Shown: in pieces, positions 32,970 through 41,858 of the stretch
Layout: the number at the start of each line of letters is the position of its first letter
Numbering within the stretch: the stretch's first letter is position 1
Origin: Acidobacteriota bacterium
GTDB lineage: Bacteria > Acidobacteriota > Vicinamibacteria > Fen-336
Length of the DNA stretch: 41,858 bases
Direction: 5' to 3'
Assembly: GCA_003222275.1 (NCBI GenBank)
Contig: QHVJ01000073.1
Span: 1-41,858, forward strand
Position numbers and translations under genes: made by a program
The notes under the pieces: generated by a model
Databases searched by the model: none
What the model was told of the DNA's origin: nothing
What the model saw: only the letters and a program-made list of their open reading frames with translations

Positions 32970-34669
32970 CGTCCCCCGACGCCGCCCCTCGCTCCCGGGC
33001 CTTTGAGCGCCCGACCGGGAGTCGCGCCGGTGTGCTCGCCGTCTTTCAGCACCTGGACGCCGTTCACGAAGACGTGGCGCACGCCCACCGCGTACTGATG
33101 CGGCTTCTCGAAGGTGGCCCGGTCGGCGATCGTGGCCGGATCGAAGACGACCACGTCGGCGAACATGCCCGGGGCAAGCCGCCCGCGCCGGTCGAGGCCG
33201 AGGTTGTCGGCGGGGAGCGCCGACAGCCGCCGGACCGCGTCCTCCAGGCTCACGAGCTTCTCGTCCCGCACGTATTTGCCGAGCAGGCGAGCGAAGTTGC
33301 CGTAGGCGCGCGGGTGGGTCGACGAGCGCGTGAACGGGTCCTCGGGCGACATCGAGGCGGCGTCCGACCCGAAGGACACCCACGGGAGCCGCACCTGTTT
33401 GCGGACGTTGTCTTCGGACATCAGGAAGAAGACGACGCCGATGCGCGTGCGGTCCTGGAGCACGAGGTCGAGGATCGTGCTCTCGGGATCGGTGCCGCGC
33501 ATCTTCGCTGCCTCCGCCAGCGTCTTGCCGGTGAGAGGCTTCAGGGCCTCGGTCTTGAACTCGACCATGAGCAGGCGATCCGGCGCGCCGGCCGCACGGC
33601 AGAGGTTCTCCCATCCTTCGGCCGGCCGCCGCATGTCGGCGATGATCCGCGGCCGAGCCTCCGGGTCCTGGATGCGCCGGAAGAGCGCGTCGTAGCCGCC
33701 GTCGCGGGCCCAGGGCGGGATGCAGGCGTCGAACCCGGTCGCGCCCGCGGTGTAGGTATACATGTCGGCGGTGACCTTCAGGCCTTCGCTCCGTGCCTTC
33801 TCGATGCGGGCGATGGCCAGATCCTCCTTGCCCCAGTTCGACTCTCCCGCCGCCTTCATGTGGTAGATCTCGGCCGGGACGCCGGCCTCGCGACCGATGC
33901 GGACCAGCTCGTCGATCGCCTCCAGCAAGCGGTCGCCTTCACTGCGCAGGTGCGAGATGTACTTGCCGCGGTAGGGCGCGGCGGCCTTGCACAGCTCGAC
34001 GAGCTCCTCGGTCTTCGCGTAGGTCCCGGGAGCGTAGATGAGCGAGGAGCCGATGCCGAGGGCGCCCGCCTCCATCTCCTGCCGCACGATCGCCCGCATG
34101 CGGTCCATCTCCGTCGGTGTCGGCGGGCGGTCGTCGAGGCCGATCACGTGCTCCCGCACCGTGGCCGCTCCGATGTAGGACGCGACGTTGGGCGCCACGC
34201 CCTTCTTCTCGAGGTACGCGAGATATTCGGCGAGGGTCGTCCACTCGACGTCGTACTTGAGATCGCCCTGCTCTTCCTTCATCCGACGCTTCATCTCGTC
34301 GGTGAGTGGCCCCATGGAGTTGCCTTCGCCGAAGATCTCGGTCGTCACTCCCTGGCGGATCTCGCCCTGCGATCGGCCGTCCACGATCAACGACTCCGTG
34401 GACCACGAGAGCATGTTGATGAAGCCGGGCGCGACGGCGAGGCCGCGCGCGTCCACGACCGTGCGCGCGGAGGCGGCGGAGAGATCGCCCACCTGCGCGA
34501 TGGCGTCGCCCCGGAGGCCCACGTCCGCCCGGCGCCCCGCGGTTCCGGTGCCGTCGTACACCGTGCCACCGCGGATGACCACGTCGAAGCCTTCCGGGCG
34601 CGCCCCCCCCGTGGCGACGGACAGGGCCAGCACGGCCAGCAGGCGCAAACCGGGTGTCCGGAGCGACAT
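32966..34669 (-). CDS. D-aminoacylase-like amidohydrolase, exported, with altered metal site
   Basis: 567 aa with a signal peptide (LRLLAVLALSVATGGA). It belongs to the N-acyl-D-amino-acid deacylase branch of the amidohydrolase superfamily: IRGGTVYDGTGTAGRRADVGLRGDAIAQVG, ISHLRSEGD, IYHMKAAG, FGSDAASMSP, THPRAYGNFARLLGKYV and GRLAPGMFADVVVFDP are all in order. The usual PGFIDxHxH is PGFINMLSWS (residues 81-90), so both histidines of the HxH metal motif are missing, and the metal-binding Cys segment reads EGNS (115-118). The remaining His of the barrel and the catalytic Asp are kept. It may use one metal or none, or another substrate. It is first in the coupled gene set ending with queD and divergent from the NtrC-family gene. 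Confidence 0.85.
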   Translation of the reverse strand: MSLRTPGLRLLAVLALSVATGGARPEGFDVVIRGGTVYDGTGTAGRRADVGLRGDAIAQVGDLSAASARTVVDARGLAVAPGFINMLSWSTESLIVDGRSQGEIRQGVTTEIFGEGNSMGPLTDEMKRRMKEEQGDLKYDVEWTTLAEYLAYLEKKGVAPNVASYIGAATVREHVIGLDDRPPTPTEMDRMRAIVRQEMEAGALGIGSSLIYAPGTYAKTEELVELCKAAAPYRGKYISHLRSEGDRLLEAIDELVRIGREAGVPAEIYHMKAAGESNWGKEDLAIARIEKARSEGLKVTADMYTYTAGATGFDACIPPWARDGGYDALFRRIQDPEARPRIIADMRRPAEGWENLCRAAGAPDRLLMVEFKTEALKPLTGKTLAEAAKMRGTDPESTILDLVLQDRTRIGVVFFLMSEDNVRKQVRLPWVSFGSDAASMSPEDPFTRSSTHPRAYGNFARLLGKYVRDEKLVSLEDAVRRLSALPADNLGLDRRGRLAPGMFADVVVFDPATIADRATFEKPHQYAVGVRHVFVNGVQVLKDGEHTGATPGRALKGPGARGGVGGR

Positions 34670-34818
34670 GGAAGGCCTCGATTCTACTCGGGGGACGGTG
34701 GGCGACGGGAGACCCCGACGGAGTGAGGACCGTCACCGTGTTTGCCGGTTAAACGCATTACGGTCGACGCCTGGAGGCCGCTCACGGTCACCCCCTCCTC
34801 CTTCCCCCCGTATCCCTG

Positions 34819-36180
34819 ATGCGGGAGCGCGTCCTGGTCGTGGACGACGACGCCGACACGCGGGACGTGTGCGCCGAGATGCTGCGCGGCATGGGCTATG
34901 AGACCGTCTGCGCGGACTCGGGCCAGATCGCGGAGGCGGCGTTGCGCAGCTCGGCGGTGGACGTCGTCGTGGCCGACCTGAGGATGCCCGAGGTGGGAGG
35001 CCTGGACGTGCTGCGGACGGCCAAGGAAGCGGATCCCGACACCGTGGTCATCCTCATCACCGCGTTCCCCACCGTCGACACGGCGGTGGAAGCCATGAAG
35101 TTCGGGGCCGCCGAATACCTGGTGAAGCCCTTCTCGCCGCAGCAGCTCGTGGAGGCGGTCCGGGCCGGCCTCGAGGCGCGGAGGACGCGCGAAGCTCACG
35201 GCTGGCTGCGCAGCCGGCTCCGTCGCGCGTTCTCCCTGGGCGGCATCCTGGGCCAGAGCCGCCAGACCCTCAATCTGCTCGACGACATCCGCCGGACGGC
35301 GGCCGTGGATGCCCCTCTTCTCATCGTAGGTGAGAGCGGCACCGGAAAAGAGCTGGTGGCGCGGGCGATCCACGACAACGGCCACCGGCAGGGCCGGCCG
35401 TTCGTGGGCGTCAACTGCGCCGCCATCCCGGAGAACCTCCTGGAGGCGGAGCTGTTCGGCTACGAGCGGGGCGCGTTCACCGGGGCCGCGGGGCCCAAGC
35501 CCGGGCTGCTGGAGGTCGCGAGCGGCGGGACGCTGCTTCTCGACGAGGTGTGCGAGATGAGCGTGATGCTCCAGGCCAAGCTGCTGCGGGCGCTGGAGGA
35601 GGGCGCGGTACGCCGACTGGGGGCGAGGACGCCGGCGCCCTTCGACGTGCGCTTCATGGCCGCCACCAACCGCGACATGCGGGAGGAGCTGGAACGGCAG
35701 CGGTTCCGGGAAGACCTCTTCTTCCGGATCGCCGTCATCGAGATCGCGGTGCCGACCTTGCGGGATCGCCGCGAAGACGTGCCGCTCCTGGTCACCCACT
35801 TCCTCGAGTCCTGCGCGACGCATTACGGTAAGCGGCTCGACGGGATCACCGTGGCGGCCATGGACCTTCTCACCCGGTACGATTGGCCGGGCAACGTGCG
35901 CGAGCTGAAGAACGCGGTGGAGCGGTCGGTCGCCTACGCCCGAGGAGAGTTCGTCACCCCCCAGGACCTTCCGCCGGCGGTGCTGGCCGGCGCCGAGCGC
36001 CAGCCGCCAGCGAGCTTCCACGAGTGGAAGGAGAAGACACTGGAGGGGCTCGAGCGCGAGTTCCTGGAATCCACCCTGGAGAAGCACGGGCGCAACGTGA
36101 CCCGCGCCGCCCAGGCCCTCGGCATCCACCGCTCCACGCTGCAGCGGCTCATGCGTCGGCTGAAGCTCCCCGCCGCCTAG
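34819..36180 (+). CDS. NtrC-family sigma-54-dependent response regulator
   Basis: 453 aa with three domains. The receiver has the acidic pocket D9-D11, phospho-acceptor D53 in VVVADLRMPEV, T in LITAF, and Lys in EYLVKPFSP. The AAA+ activator domain has Walker A GESGTGKELVARAIH, the sigma-54-contacting loop RGAFTGA, Walker B GGTLLLDEV and the Arg-finger region FREDLFFRI. The C-terminal Fis-type helix-turn-helix is NVTRAAQALGIHRSTLQRLMRRL. It activates RNA polymerase containing sigma-54 on phosphorylation. No histidine kinase gene is adjacent. A sigma-54 promoter lies 178 bases downstream of its stop. The ATG is preceded by a pyrimidine-rich stretch with no Shine-Dalgarno sequence, so it may be leaderless or poorly translated. 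Confidence 0.95.
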   Translation: MRERVLVVDDDADTRDVCAEMLRGMGYETVCADSGQIAEAALRSSAVDVVVADLRMPEVGGLDVLRTAKEADPDTVVILITAFPTVDTAVEAMKFGAAEYLVKPFSPQQLVEAVRAGLEARRTREAHGWLRSRLRRAFSLGGILGQSRQTLNLLDDIRRTAAVDAPLLIVGESGTGKELVARAIHDNGHRQGRPFVGVNCAAIPENLLEAELFGYERGAFTGAAGPKPGLLEVASGGTLLLDEVCEMSVMLQAKLLRALEEGAVRRLGARTPAPFDVRFMAATNRDMREELERQRFREDLFFRIAVIEIAVPTLRDRREDVPLLVTHFLESCATHYGKRLDGITVAAMDLLTRYDWPGNVRELKNAVERSVAYARGEFVTPQDLPPAVLAGAERQPPASFHEWKEKTLEGLEREFLESTLEKHGRNVTRAAQALGIHRSTLQRLMRRLKLPAA

Positions 36181-36263
36181 CCCGCCCGCGGTGCCGCGCC
36201 CGCGCGGCGGGCACAAAGCCTTGAGCGCGCTCGTCTGCCCGCGGAATCGCCGCCCGCCACGCT

Positions 36264-36281
36264 GCGGCGGCGCGCCACCGC
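36264..36281. promoter_or_regulatory. Candidate activator-binding palindrome upstream of the sigma-54 promoter
   Basis: GCGG-C-GGCGCGCC-A-CCGC is an 18-base dyad with a single mismatched pair, centred about 88 bases before the -24 element, the usual distance for an NtrC-type enhancer site. In GC-rich DNA this may be chance. Confidence 0.3.
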
Positions 36282-36342
36282 TGCCCGAGGCCCGTTTGAG
36301 CGCTCCCGCAAGACGCTGACATCGAAGGGCCTTCGGCGAGGA

Positions 36343-36359
36343 AGGGGTCGTTGACCCCT
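36343..36359. promoter_or_regulatory. Perfect dyad abutting the sigma-54 -24 element
   Basis: AGGGGTC (36343-36349), GTT, GACCCCT (36353-36359): 7-bp perfect inverted repeat whose last bases overlap the start of the -24 box. Either a protein-binding site or a hairpin ending read-through from the activator gene. Confidence 0.4.
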
Positions 36360-36374
36360 GGCGCGGTCCTTGCC
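36358..36374 (+). promoter_or_regulatory. Sigma-54 (-24/-12) promoter
   Basis: CTGGCGCGGTCCTTGCC fits the consensus TGGCACG-N4-TTGC with one change (A to G) and has the exact GG-N10-GC spacing (GG 36360-36361, GC 36372-36373). Transcription would begin near 36385, about 40 bases before ATG 36425. It lies just after an NtrC-family gene. Confidence 0.8.
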
Positions 36375-36424
36375 GATGCGTGGCAAGAGTGGTCAGAACA
36401 CGACCAAGGGAAGGAGTCGAGACA

Positions 36425-37477
36425 ATGGCCAGCCACATTGGGCGAGTGCATTTGCGGGTCGGGTGCGTGGGCGTGCTGTGCTTGCTCGCCAGCCTGGGCG
36501 GGGGCCCCACGACCGCGGACAGCAGTCGACCCGTCTTCAGCGGACAGGCCACGGCGGTGCAGGCGAATGTCCTGAACCTGCAGCCGATCACGCTGGCGGA
36601 CACGGGCTACTTCGAGGCGCCCGAGTTCCTGCCGCCGGCCCCGTGCACCGAGGAGGGCATCAGCATCCCCAACGTGTCGGTGGGGGCCGAGATCCTCTGC
36701 GCCTCTACGCGCGGCAAGGGCGACCACAGCATGTCGAACGCGCACGTGGCCGCGCTGGATGCGGAGGTGGCCGGCATACCCGTCACCGCCACGCTCCTCC
36801 GCTCCGACGCGACCGCGGGGTGCAGCGCCCTCGCGCCCGTGCTCTCCGGGACGGCGCACGTGCTCGAGGCGCAGGTCGGGCCGGTCACGATCGATTCCGA
36901 TCCCCTGCTGCCCACGCCGCGTAACCAGCCGGTGCCCATCGGCGTTCTCGGCGCGTACTTCATCATCGACGAGCAGGACACAAGCTTCAACGGCAACCGG
37001 GGCGACATCACGCTGACGGCGTTGCGGGTGGTCGTGCCGGGGGTGGCCGACGTATCCTTCGCGCGCGCGCACGCCGACATTATCTGCCAGGGCCGGCCGG
37101 TCTGCCCCGGACCACACTTCGTGACCGGCGGCGGGTTCTTGAACGGCTCGAACGGCAAGCAGCACTTCGTGATCGCTTTCCGCGAAGGCGACCTCAACTG
37201 GGGCCACTTGATGTACAGCGACAAGGGCTCAGGCGTGGCGCTGCGGGCGGCCAAGCCGTTCACGAGCGCCACGGTCTACCCCGAGGGCAAGGAGGGGGGC
37301 GGTACGCTCACCGGAACCACGACCACGGCCCAGAGCTTCAAGGCCCACATCACCGACAACGGGGAGCCGGGTCGGGATGATGTGTTCGACCTGTTCTCGC
37401 CGGAGGGAATCACGTTAGCGAGTGGGCCGCTCGCCGGCGGCAACATCCAGGTCCACCCGGCCTGCCGGGCACAATAG
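36425..37477 (+). CDS. Secreted protein resembling the choice-of-anchor P family
   Basis: 350 aa. The signal peptide is HLRVGCVGVLCLLASLGGGPTTA. The mature protein starts RPVFSGQATAVQANVLNLQPITLADTG, typical of what is called choice-of-anchor P, and continues with beta-rich sequence (SNAHVAALDAEVAGIPVTATLLRSDATAGC ... ARAHADIICQG). The final third, CPGPHFVTGGGFLNGSNGKQHFVIAFRE, resembles the small domain that often follows it. Four to six cysteines could form disulfides. There is no LPxTG or other anchor, so it is probably released or outer-surface associated. AAGGAG at 36411-36416 lies eight bases before ATG 36425. A sigma-54 promoter precedes it, so expression is likely under the upstream NtrC-family regulator. 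Molecular role unknown. Confidence 0.78.
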   Translation: MASHIGRVHLRVGCVGVLCLLASLGGGPTTADSSRPVFSGQATAVQANVLNLQPITLADTGYFEAPEFLPPAPCTEEGISIPNVSVGAEILCASTRGKGDHSMSNAHVAALDAEVAGIPVTATLLRSDATAGCSALAPVLSGTAHVLEAQVGPVTIDSDPLLPTPRNQPVPIGVLGAYFIIDEQDTSFNGNRGDITLTALRVVVPGVADVSFARAHADIICQGRPVCPGPHFVTGGGFLNGSNGKQHFVIAFREGDLNWGHLMYSDKGSGVALRAAKPFTSATVYPEGKEGGGTLTGTTTTAQSFKAHITDNGEPGRDDVFDLFSPEGITLASGPLAGGNIQVHPACRAQ

Positions 37478-37512
37478 GACCGTGATGGCGGAGACGCCCC
37501 GGTCCGGCGAGG

Positions 37513-38211
37513 CTAGGAGGAGCCGAGCAGCCGGGCCGGCGTCTCCGCGTCGAGGAACATCAGGTTGAGGCGCCAGACCGAGTCGTCGCCCACGTAGGCG
37601 TTGCGCACCGCGGCCCGCGTGTGGAAGGGGCCGCCGGCTTCCTCCACCTCGAGCACCTCGCCCTTGGTGAAGAACTGGGTGGTCATCACGCGCGCGCCGC
37701 CCACGCCGAGGTTGTCGGCCACCGTGGCCTCTTCCTGTCGGTCGCCATGCTGGCCTCGCGGCTTCAGGACGAAGAAGAAGACGCCGTCACGCCGGGGCGC
37801 CGCCCGGCGCTCGGGGGCCGGCGGCGTCGTGGGCGGGCTCAGGAAGAGGCCGGACTCGTTGCGGGTGTAGCCGCCGGGCGGGTTCTTGCCCAGGAAGCGC
37901 AGGCCCACGGTCCGCGTGGTGTCCACCGAGGCGACCACCGCATACACGCGGTAGGCCGGCGCGGTCACGTCGAAGGTGCGGAAGCGCCGGGGCAGGGGCA
38001 GCGTCAGGTGGAGCGCCTGGCCGAGGAGCACCGTGCGGCCGAGGGAAATCGCCACGCCGCCCGCCGACGCGATCGAGGTCGACGTCGTCTCTTCCCACAC
38101 GGCGCCGTCGGGGTACTGGCCCTGGACGTGGACGGGCACGGCGATGCTGGTCCGCGGCTGCCGGCGCCGTTCGTGCTCGGTCATGCGGAGGTTCTTGCGG
38201 CGGTCCCTCAT
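37513..38211 (-). CDS. Tandem PilZ-domain protein
   Basis: 232 aa with two PilZ-like units. The first begins RRRQPRTSIAVPVHVQG and continues to STSIASAGGVAISLGR, with TVGLRFLGK closing it. The second begins ERRAAPRRDGVFFFVLKP and contains EATVADNLGVGGARVMTT. The second unit keeps the RRxxPR approach and the D/NxGxxG-type turn used for c-di-GMP binding, though Ser is replaced by Gly. No transmembrane segment. Start uncertain: ATG 38211 follows a GGGGG stretch, GTG 38235 and ATG 38184 are alternatives. It lies 34 bases after ettA on the same strand and converges with the choice-of-anchor-like gene. Confidence 0.75.
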   Translation of the reverse strand: MRDRRKNLRMTEHERRRQPRTSIAVPVHVQGQYPDGAVWEETTSTSIASAGGVAISLGRTVLLGQALHLTLPLPRRFRTFDVTAPAYRVYAVVASVDTTRTVGLRFLGKNPPGGYTRNESGLFLSPPTTPPAPERRAAPRRDGVFFFVLKPRGQHGDRQEEATVADNLGVGGARVMTTQFFTKGEVLEVEEAGGPFHTRAAVRNAYVGDDSVWRLNLMFLDAETPARLLGSS

Positions 38212-38245
38212 GACCCCCTTCAACGAAGCTAGCACGATCGACCGT

Positions 38246-39907
<1,662 letters not shown>

Positions 39908-39956
39908 GAAACGCGCATTCTGCCACGAATCGCGGAGCGCGGGTTAACCTTGGAGC

Positions 39957-40847
39957 GTGCCCACCGCCCGGCGCCCCTACACCGCTTCACATCGGAACAT
40001 GGAACGCGCGCTCAGCGTGCTGTACACCGGCGGCTGGGCCGCGCGGCTGTGGGCGCTCGTTCCGGGCGCGACCCGCGTGGCGCTCATCGAGCACACGCTG
40101 CGCATCGCCGGCCGGGAGAAGGGCCGGCCGCCGCTGCGCATCGCCTTCGCCTCCGACCTGCACCTGGGCCCCACGACCCCCCGCGAGGTCCTCGACGCCG
40201 CCTTCGCCCGGATCCACTCCACCCGGCCCGACGTGCTCGCGCTCGGGGGCGACTACGTGTTCCTGGGCGCGACGAAGGAACGGGTGCACGAGCTGCAGGA
40301 GCGCGTGCGGCAGGTGAGCGCTCCGGTCAAGCTCGCGGTGCTCGGCAACCACGACTTCTGGGCGCGGCCCGAGCGGCTCGAGGACTGCCTCACCCAGGCG
40401 GGGGTCCGGGTCCTCGTCAACGACTCGGTCCGGCTGCCGCCGCCCCACGACGACGTCGCGGTGGTGGGGCTCGACGACCCGCTCACGTCGCGGCGCATCA
40501 CGGACAAGATCGCGCTGCAGGAGGGTGTCGACGCGGCGCTCGCCCGCGTGGCCGACGTGCCGATCAAGATCGCCCTCTGTCATTCGCCCGACGGCTACCC
40601 GGAGGTGAAGGGCCGCGGGGTGCAGCTCCTGCTGTGCGGGCACACGCACGGAGGCCACATCGCGCTGCCGGGCTACCGGCCCCTCTGGATCCCGGGTCCG
40701 CACGGGCGGCTGTGGCCGTACGGCCGCCACGACGTGGACGGCCTGACCGTCTTCGTCTCCCGCGGCGTGGGCGGGAGCCTGGTGCCGATGCGCACCTACG
40801 CTCCGCCGGACGTGGCGCTCTTCACAATCGACGGCGGCGAGCCTTGA
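39957..40847 (+). CDS. Calcineurin-like metallophosphoesterase (YkuE/YaeI-like)
   Basis: 296 aa. The five metal-site motifs are complete and in order: FASDLHLG, LALGGDYVFLG, AVLGNHDFW, ALCHSPDGY and LLLCGHTHGGH. The compact size and lack of a capping domain resemble YaeI/YkuE proteins (UDP-2,3-diacylglucosamine- or phosphodiester-directed); the substrate is not determined. The N terminus contains a hydrophobic patch (LYTGGWAARLWALV) that could associate with membrane. Start uncertain: GTG 39957 has GGAG only one base ahead; ATG 39999, giving 282 aa, is an equally good choice. Confidence 0.88.
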   Translation: MPTARRPYTASHRNMERALSVLYTGGWAARLWALVPGATRVALIEHTLRIAGREKGRPPLRIAFASDLHLGPTTPREVLDAAFARIHSTRPDVLALGGDYVFLGATKERVHELQERVRQVSAPVKLAVLGNHDFWARPERLEDCLTQAGVRVLVNDSVRLPPPHDDVAVVGLDDPLTSRRITDKIALQEGVDAALARVADVPIKIALCHSPDGYPEVKGRGVQLLLCGHTHGGHIALPGYRPLWIPGPHGRLWPYGRHDVDGLTVFVSRGVGGSLVPMRTYAPPDVALFTIDGGEP

Positions 40848-40869
40848 CAGGCACGCTCGGGGATGCAAC

Positions 40870-40928
40870 CCTCCTTGCCCTCGATCCTGCGGGCGCTTCG
40901 TCCAGCCATTCCCGCCCGCGCAAGGAGG
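40870..40928 (+). promoter_or_regulatory. Leader stem that buries the Shine-Dalgarno of the TonB receptor gene
   Basis: CCTCCTTGC (40870-40878) pairs perfectly with GCAAGGAGG (40920-40928), which contains the Shine-Dalgarno of the gene starting at 40933. Directly inside, GCGGGCG (40889-40895) pairs with CGCCCGC (40913-40919), leaving only a 10-base bulge on the 5' side. In a transcript covering both arms the ribosome site would be closed. Confidence 0.6.
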
Positions 40929-40932
40929 TCGA

Positions 40933-41858
40933 ATGTCCCCCTCCCGACGCTTCCTCCTGGTCCTCGCTTTCTTCACGGCCGCGGCAATTCCTGCCCGCGC
41001 GCAGACGAGCACGGGCGGCATCGCGGGTGTGGTCCGCGACGAGAGCGGAGCCGCGGTCCCCGCCGCCACCGTCACCATAACCGACGCCAGGACGGGCGGC
41101 ATCGCCCGCATCCTCGCCTCCGGCCCGAACGGCGCCTACGCGGTGCCCAATCTCTCCCCCGGCCTCTACGTGGTGTCCGCCGAGCTCAAGGGCTTCGGCA
41201 AGGCGGCCCAGAACGTGCGCGTGTCCGCCGGGGCCACGATGAAGGCCGACTTCACGCTCTCCGCGAAGCTCGAGGAGGCGGTCACCGTCACCGGAACGCG
41301 CGTCAAGGGCCGGACGTCCACCGAGACGCTCGCTCCCGTCGACGTGATCGACGCCGAAGCCATCCGCGCCACCGGCGCCACCGAGACCGGCAAGGTCCTG
41401 CAGCTGCTCGAGCCCTCCTTCAATTTCTCGACCACCTACATCAGCGACGGCACCGACATCATCCGGCCGGCGACGCTCCGCTCGCTCAATCCCGACCAGG
41501 TCCTGGTGCTCGTCAACGGCAAGCGGTATCACCAGCAGTCGCTGATGAACTACCAGCAGACGGTGGCGCGCGGGTCGGCGGGATACGACATCAACTCCAT
41601 CCCCGCCTCCGCGATCGACCGCATCGAGGTCCTGCGCGACGGCGCCGCGGCGCAATACGGATCCGATGCGATCGCCGGCGTGATCAACATCATCCTCAAG
41701 AGGCAGACGGACCTCACCGACGTCACCGCCGAGGCGGGCCGGTACTACAAGGCGAACCCGGCCCTGCCGCTCGACGTCAGCCCCGACGCGGAAACCGGCC
41801 ACGGCGGGCAGCTCATGGGCAGCGCCAACACCGGCTTCGCCGTCGGCAACGGCGGCTT
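40933..41858 (+). CDS. TonB-dependent outer-membrane receptor, 3'-truncated
   Basis: First 308 codons; the gene runs off the window. Signal peptide FLLVLAFFTAAAIPARAQ, then a carboxypeptidase-regulatory-like beta sandwich (GGIAGVVRDESGAAVPAATVTITDARTGG ... AYAVPNLSPGLYVVSAELKGF), then the plug domain from LEEAVTVTGTRVKGRTSTETLAPVDVIDAEAI, with RSLNPDQVLVLVNGKRYHQ and IDRIEVLRDGAAAQYGSDAIAGVINIILKR. The TonB box is probably the EEAVTVTGTR region. The CarbopepD-regulatory plus TonB-receptor architecture is typical of Acidobacteriota and Bacteroidota. AAGGAGG at 40922-40928 is four bases before ATG 40933 but lies in a 9-bp stem with upstream sequence. Substrate cannot be told. Confidence 0.93.
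   Translation, partial: MSPSRRFLLVLAFFTAAAIPARAQTSTGGIAGVVRDESGAAVPAATVTITDARTGGIARILASGPNGAYAVPNLSPGLYVVSAELKGFGKAAQNVRVSAGATMKADFTLSAKLEEAVTVTGTRVKGRTSTETLAPVDVIDAEAIRATGATETGKVLQLLEPSFNFSTTYISDGTDIIRPATLRSLNPDQVLVLVNGKRYHQQSLMNYQQTVARGSAGYDINSIPASAIDRIEVLRDGAAAQYGSDAIAGVINIILKRQTDLTDVTAEAGRYYKANPALPLDVSPDAETGHGGQLMGSANTGFAVGNGG

Noticed and set aside
36180..36212. GCCCGC/GCGGGC hairpin after the NtrC-family gene as terminator
   Set aside because: Six-base stem in extremely GC-rich sequence with a long loop and no U-tract.
40844..40872. TTGACA at 40844-40849 as promoter for the TonB receptor gene
   Set aside because: No acceptable -10 at 16-18 bases (AACCCT or similar) and the box overlaps the metallophosphoesterase stop; left unassigned.

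Overview
High-GC bacterial chromosome segment, densely packed, with 34 protein-coding genes (two cut by the window ends) and no rRNA, tRNA, CRISPR array or IS element that I can recognise. The host looks like a soil or sediment bacterium of the Acidobacteriota or a neighbouring phylum. The evidence is a TonB-dependent receptor with a carboxypeptidase-regulatory-like N-terminal domain, a b6-type quinol:cytochrome complex with an octahaem cytochrome, a choice-of-anchor-type secreted protein, many GTG/TTG starts, and a bacterial topoisomerase VI. This placement is an inference and should be tested with marker genes.

Layout. (1) 1-4488: topoisomerase VI operon, subunit B then subunit A. Subunit B, whose 5' end lies outside the window, is interrupted by a 582-residue intein with a LAGLIDADG homing endonuclease. 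The intein sits between two ATP-binding motifs of the GHKL domain. (2) 4493-9044: serine beta-lactamase-like hydrolase, GT-C-type membrane glycosyltransferase, YtxH-like protein, and an unknown protein with a histone H1-like Lys/Pro/Ala tail. (3) 9053-14554: GH2 glycosidase, zinc-ribbon protein, then on the minus strand an SGNH/GDSL protein coupled to a YcaQ-type DNA glycosylase. (4) 14618-22031: respiratory cluster of membrane HEAT-repeat protein, Rieske protein, cytochrome b6-like protein, subunit IV-like protein, octahaem c-type cytochrome with a long coiled coil, and a pseudo-receiver/PilZ protein. (5) 22048-23219: two small enzymes or stress proteins. (6) 29551 down to 23230, minus strand: dnaK-dnaJ-hspR-sigma factor-DnaC-like ATPase-hemW-like, joined by stop/start overlaps. 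It is headed by a HAIR-like HspR operator, and the divergent class IV aminotransferase gene starts from overlapping promoter sequence. (7) 34669 down to 30459, minus strand: D-aminoacylase-like amidohydrolase, NAD-dependent epimerase, FAD oxidoreductase carrying an in-frame palindromic repeat, and QueD. (8) 34819-37477: NtrC-family sigma-54 activator followed by a near-consensus sigma-54 promoter and a secreted choice-of-anchor-like protein. (9) 37513-39907, minus strand: tandem-PilZ protein and EttA-type ABC-F ATPase; then on the plus strand a metallophosphoesterase and a TonB-dependent receptor whose Shine-Dalgarno sequence is buried in a perfect stem.

Most noteworthy are the topoisomerase VI intein, the sigma-54 activator/promoter pair, the HspR-linked stress operon, the Shine-Dalgarno-sequestering leader, the altered metal site of the amidohydrolase, and the palindromic repeat placed in frame inside a coding sequence.
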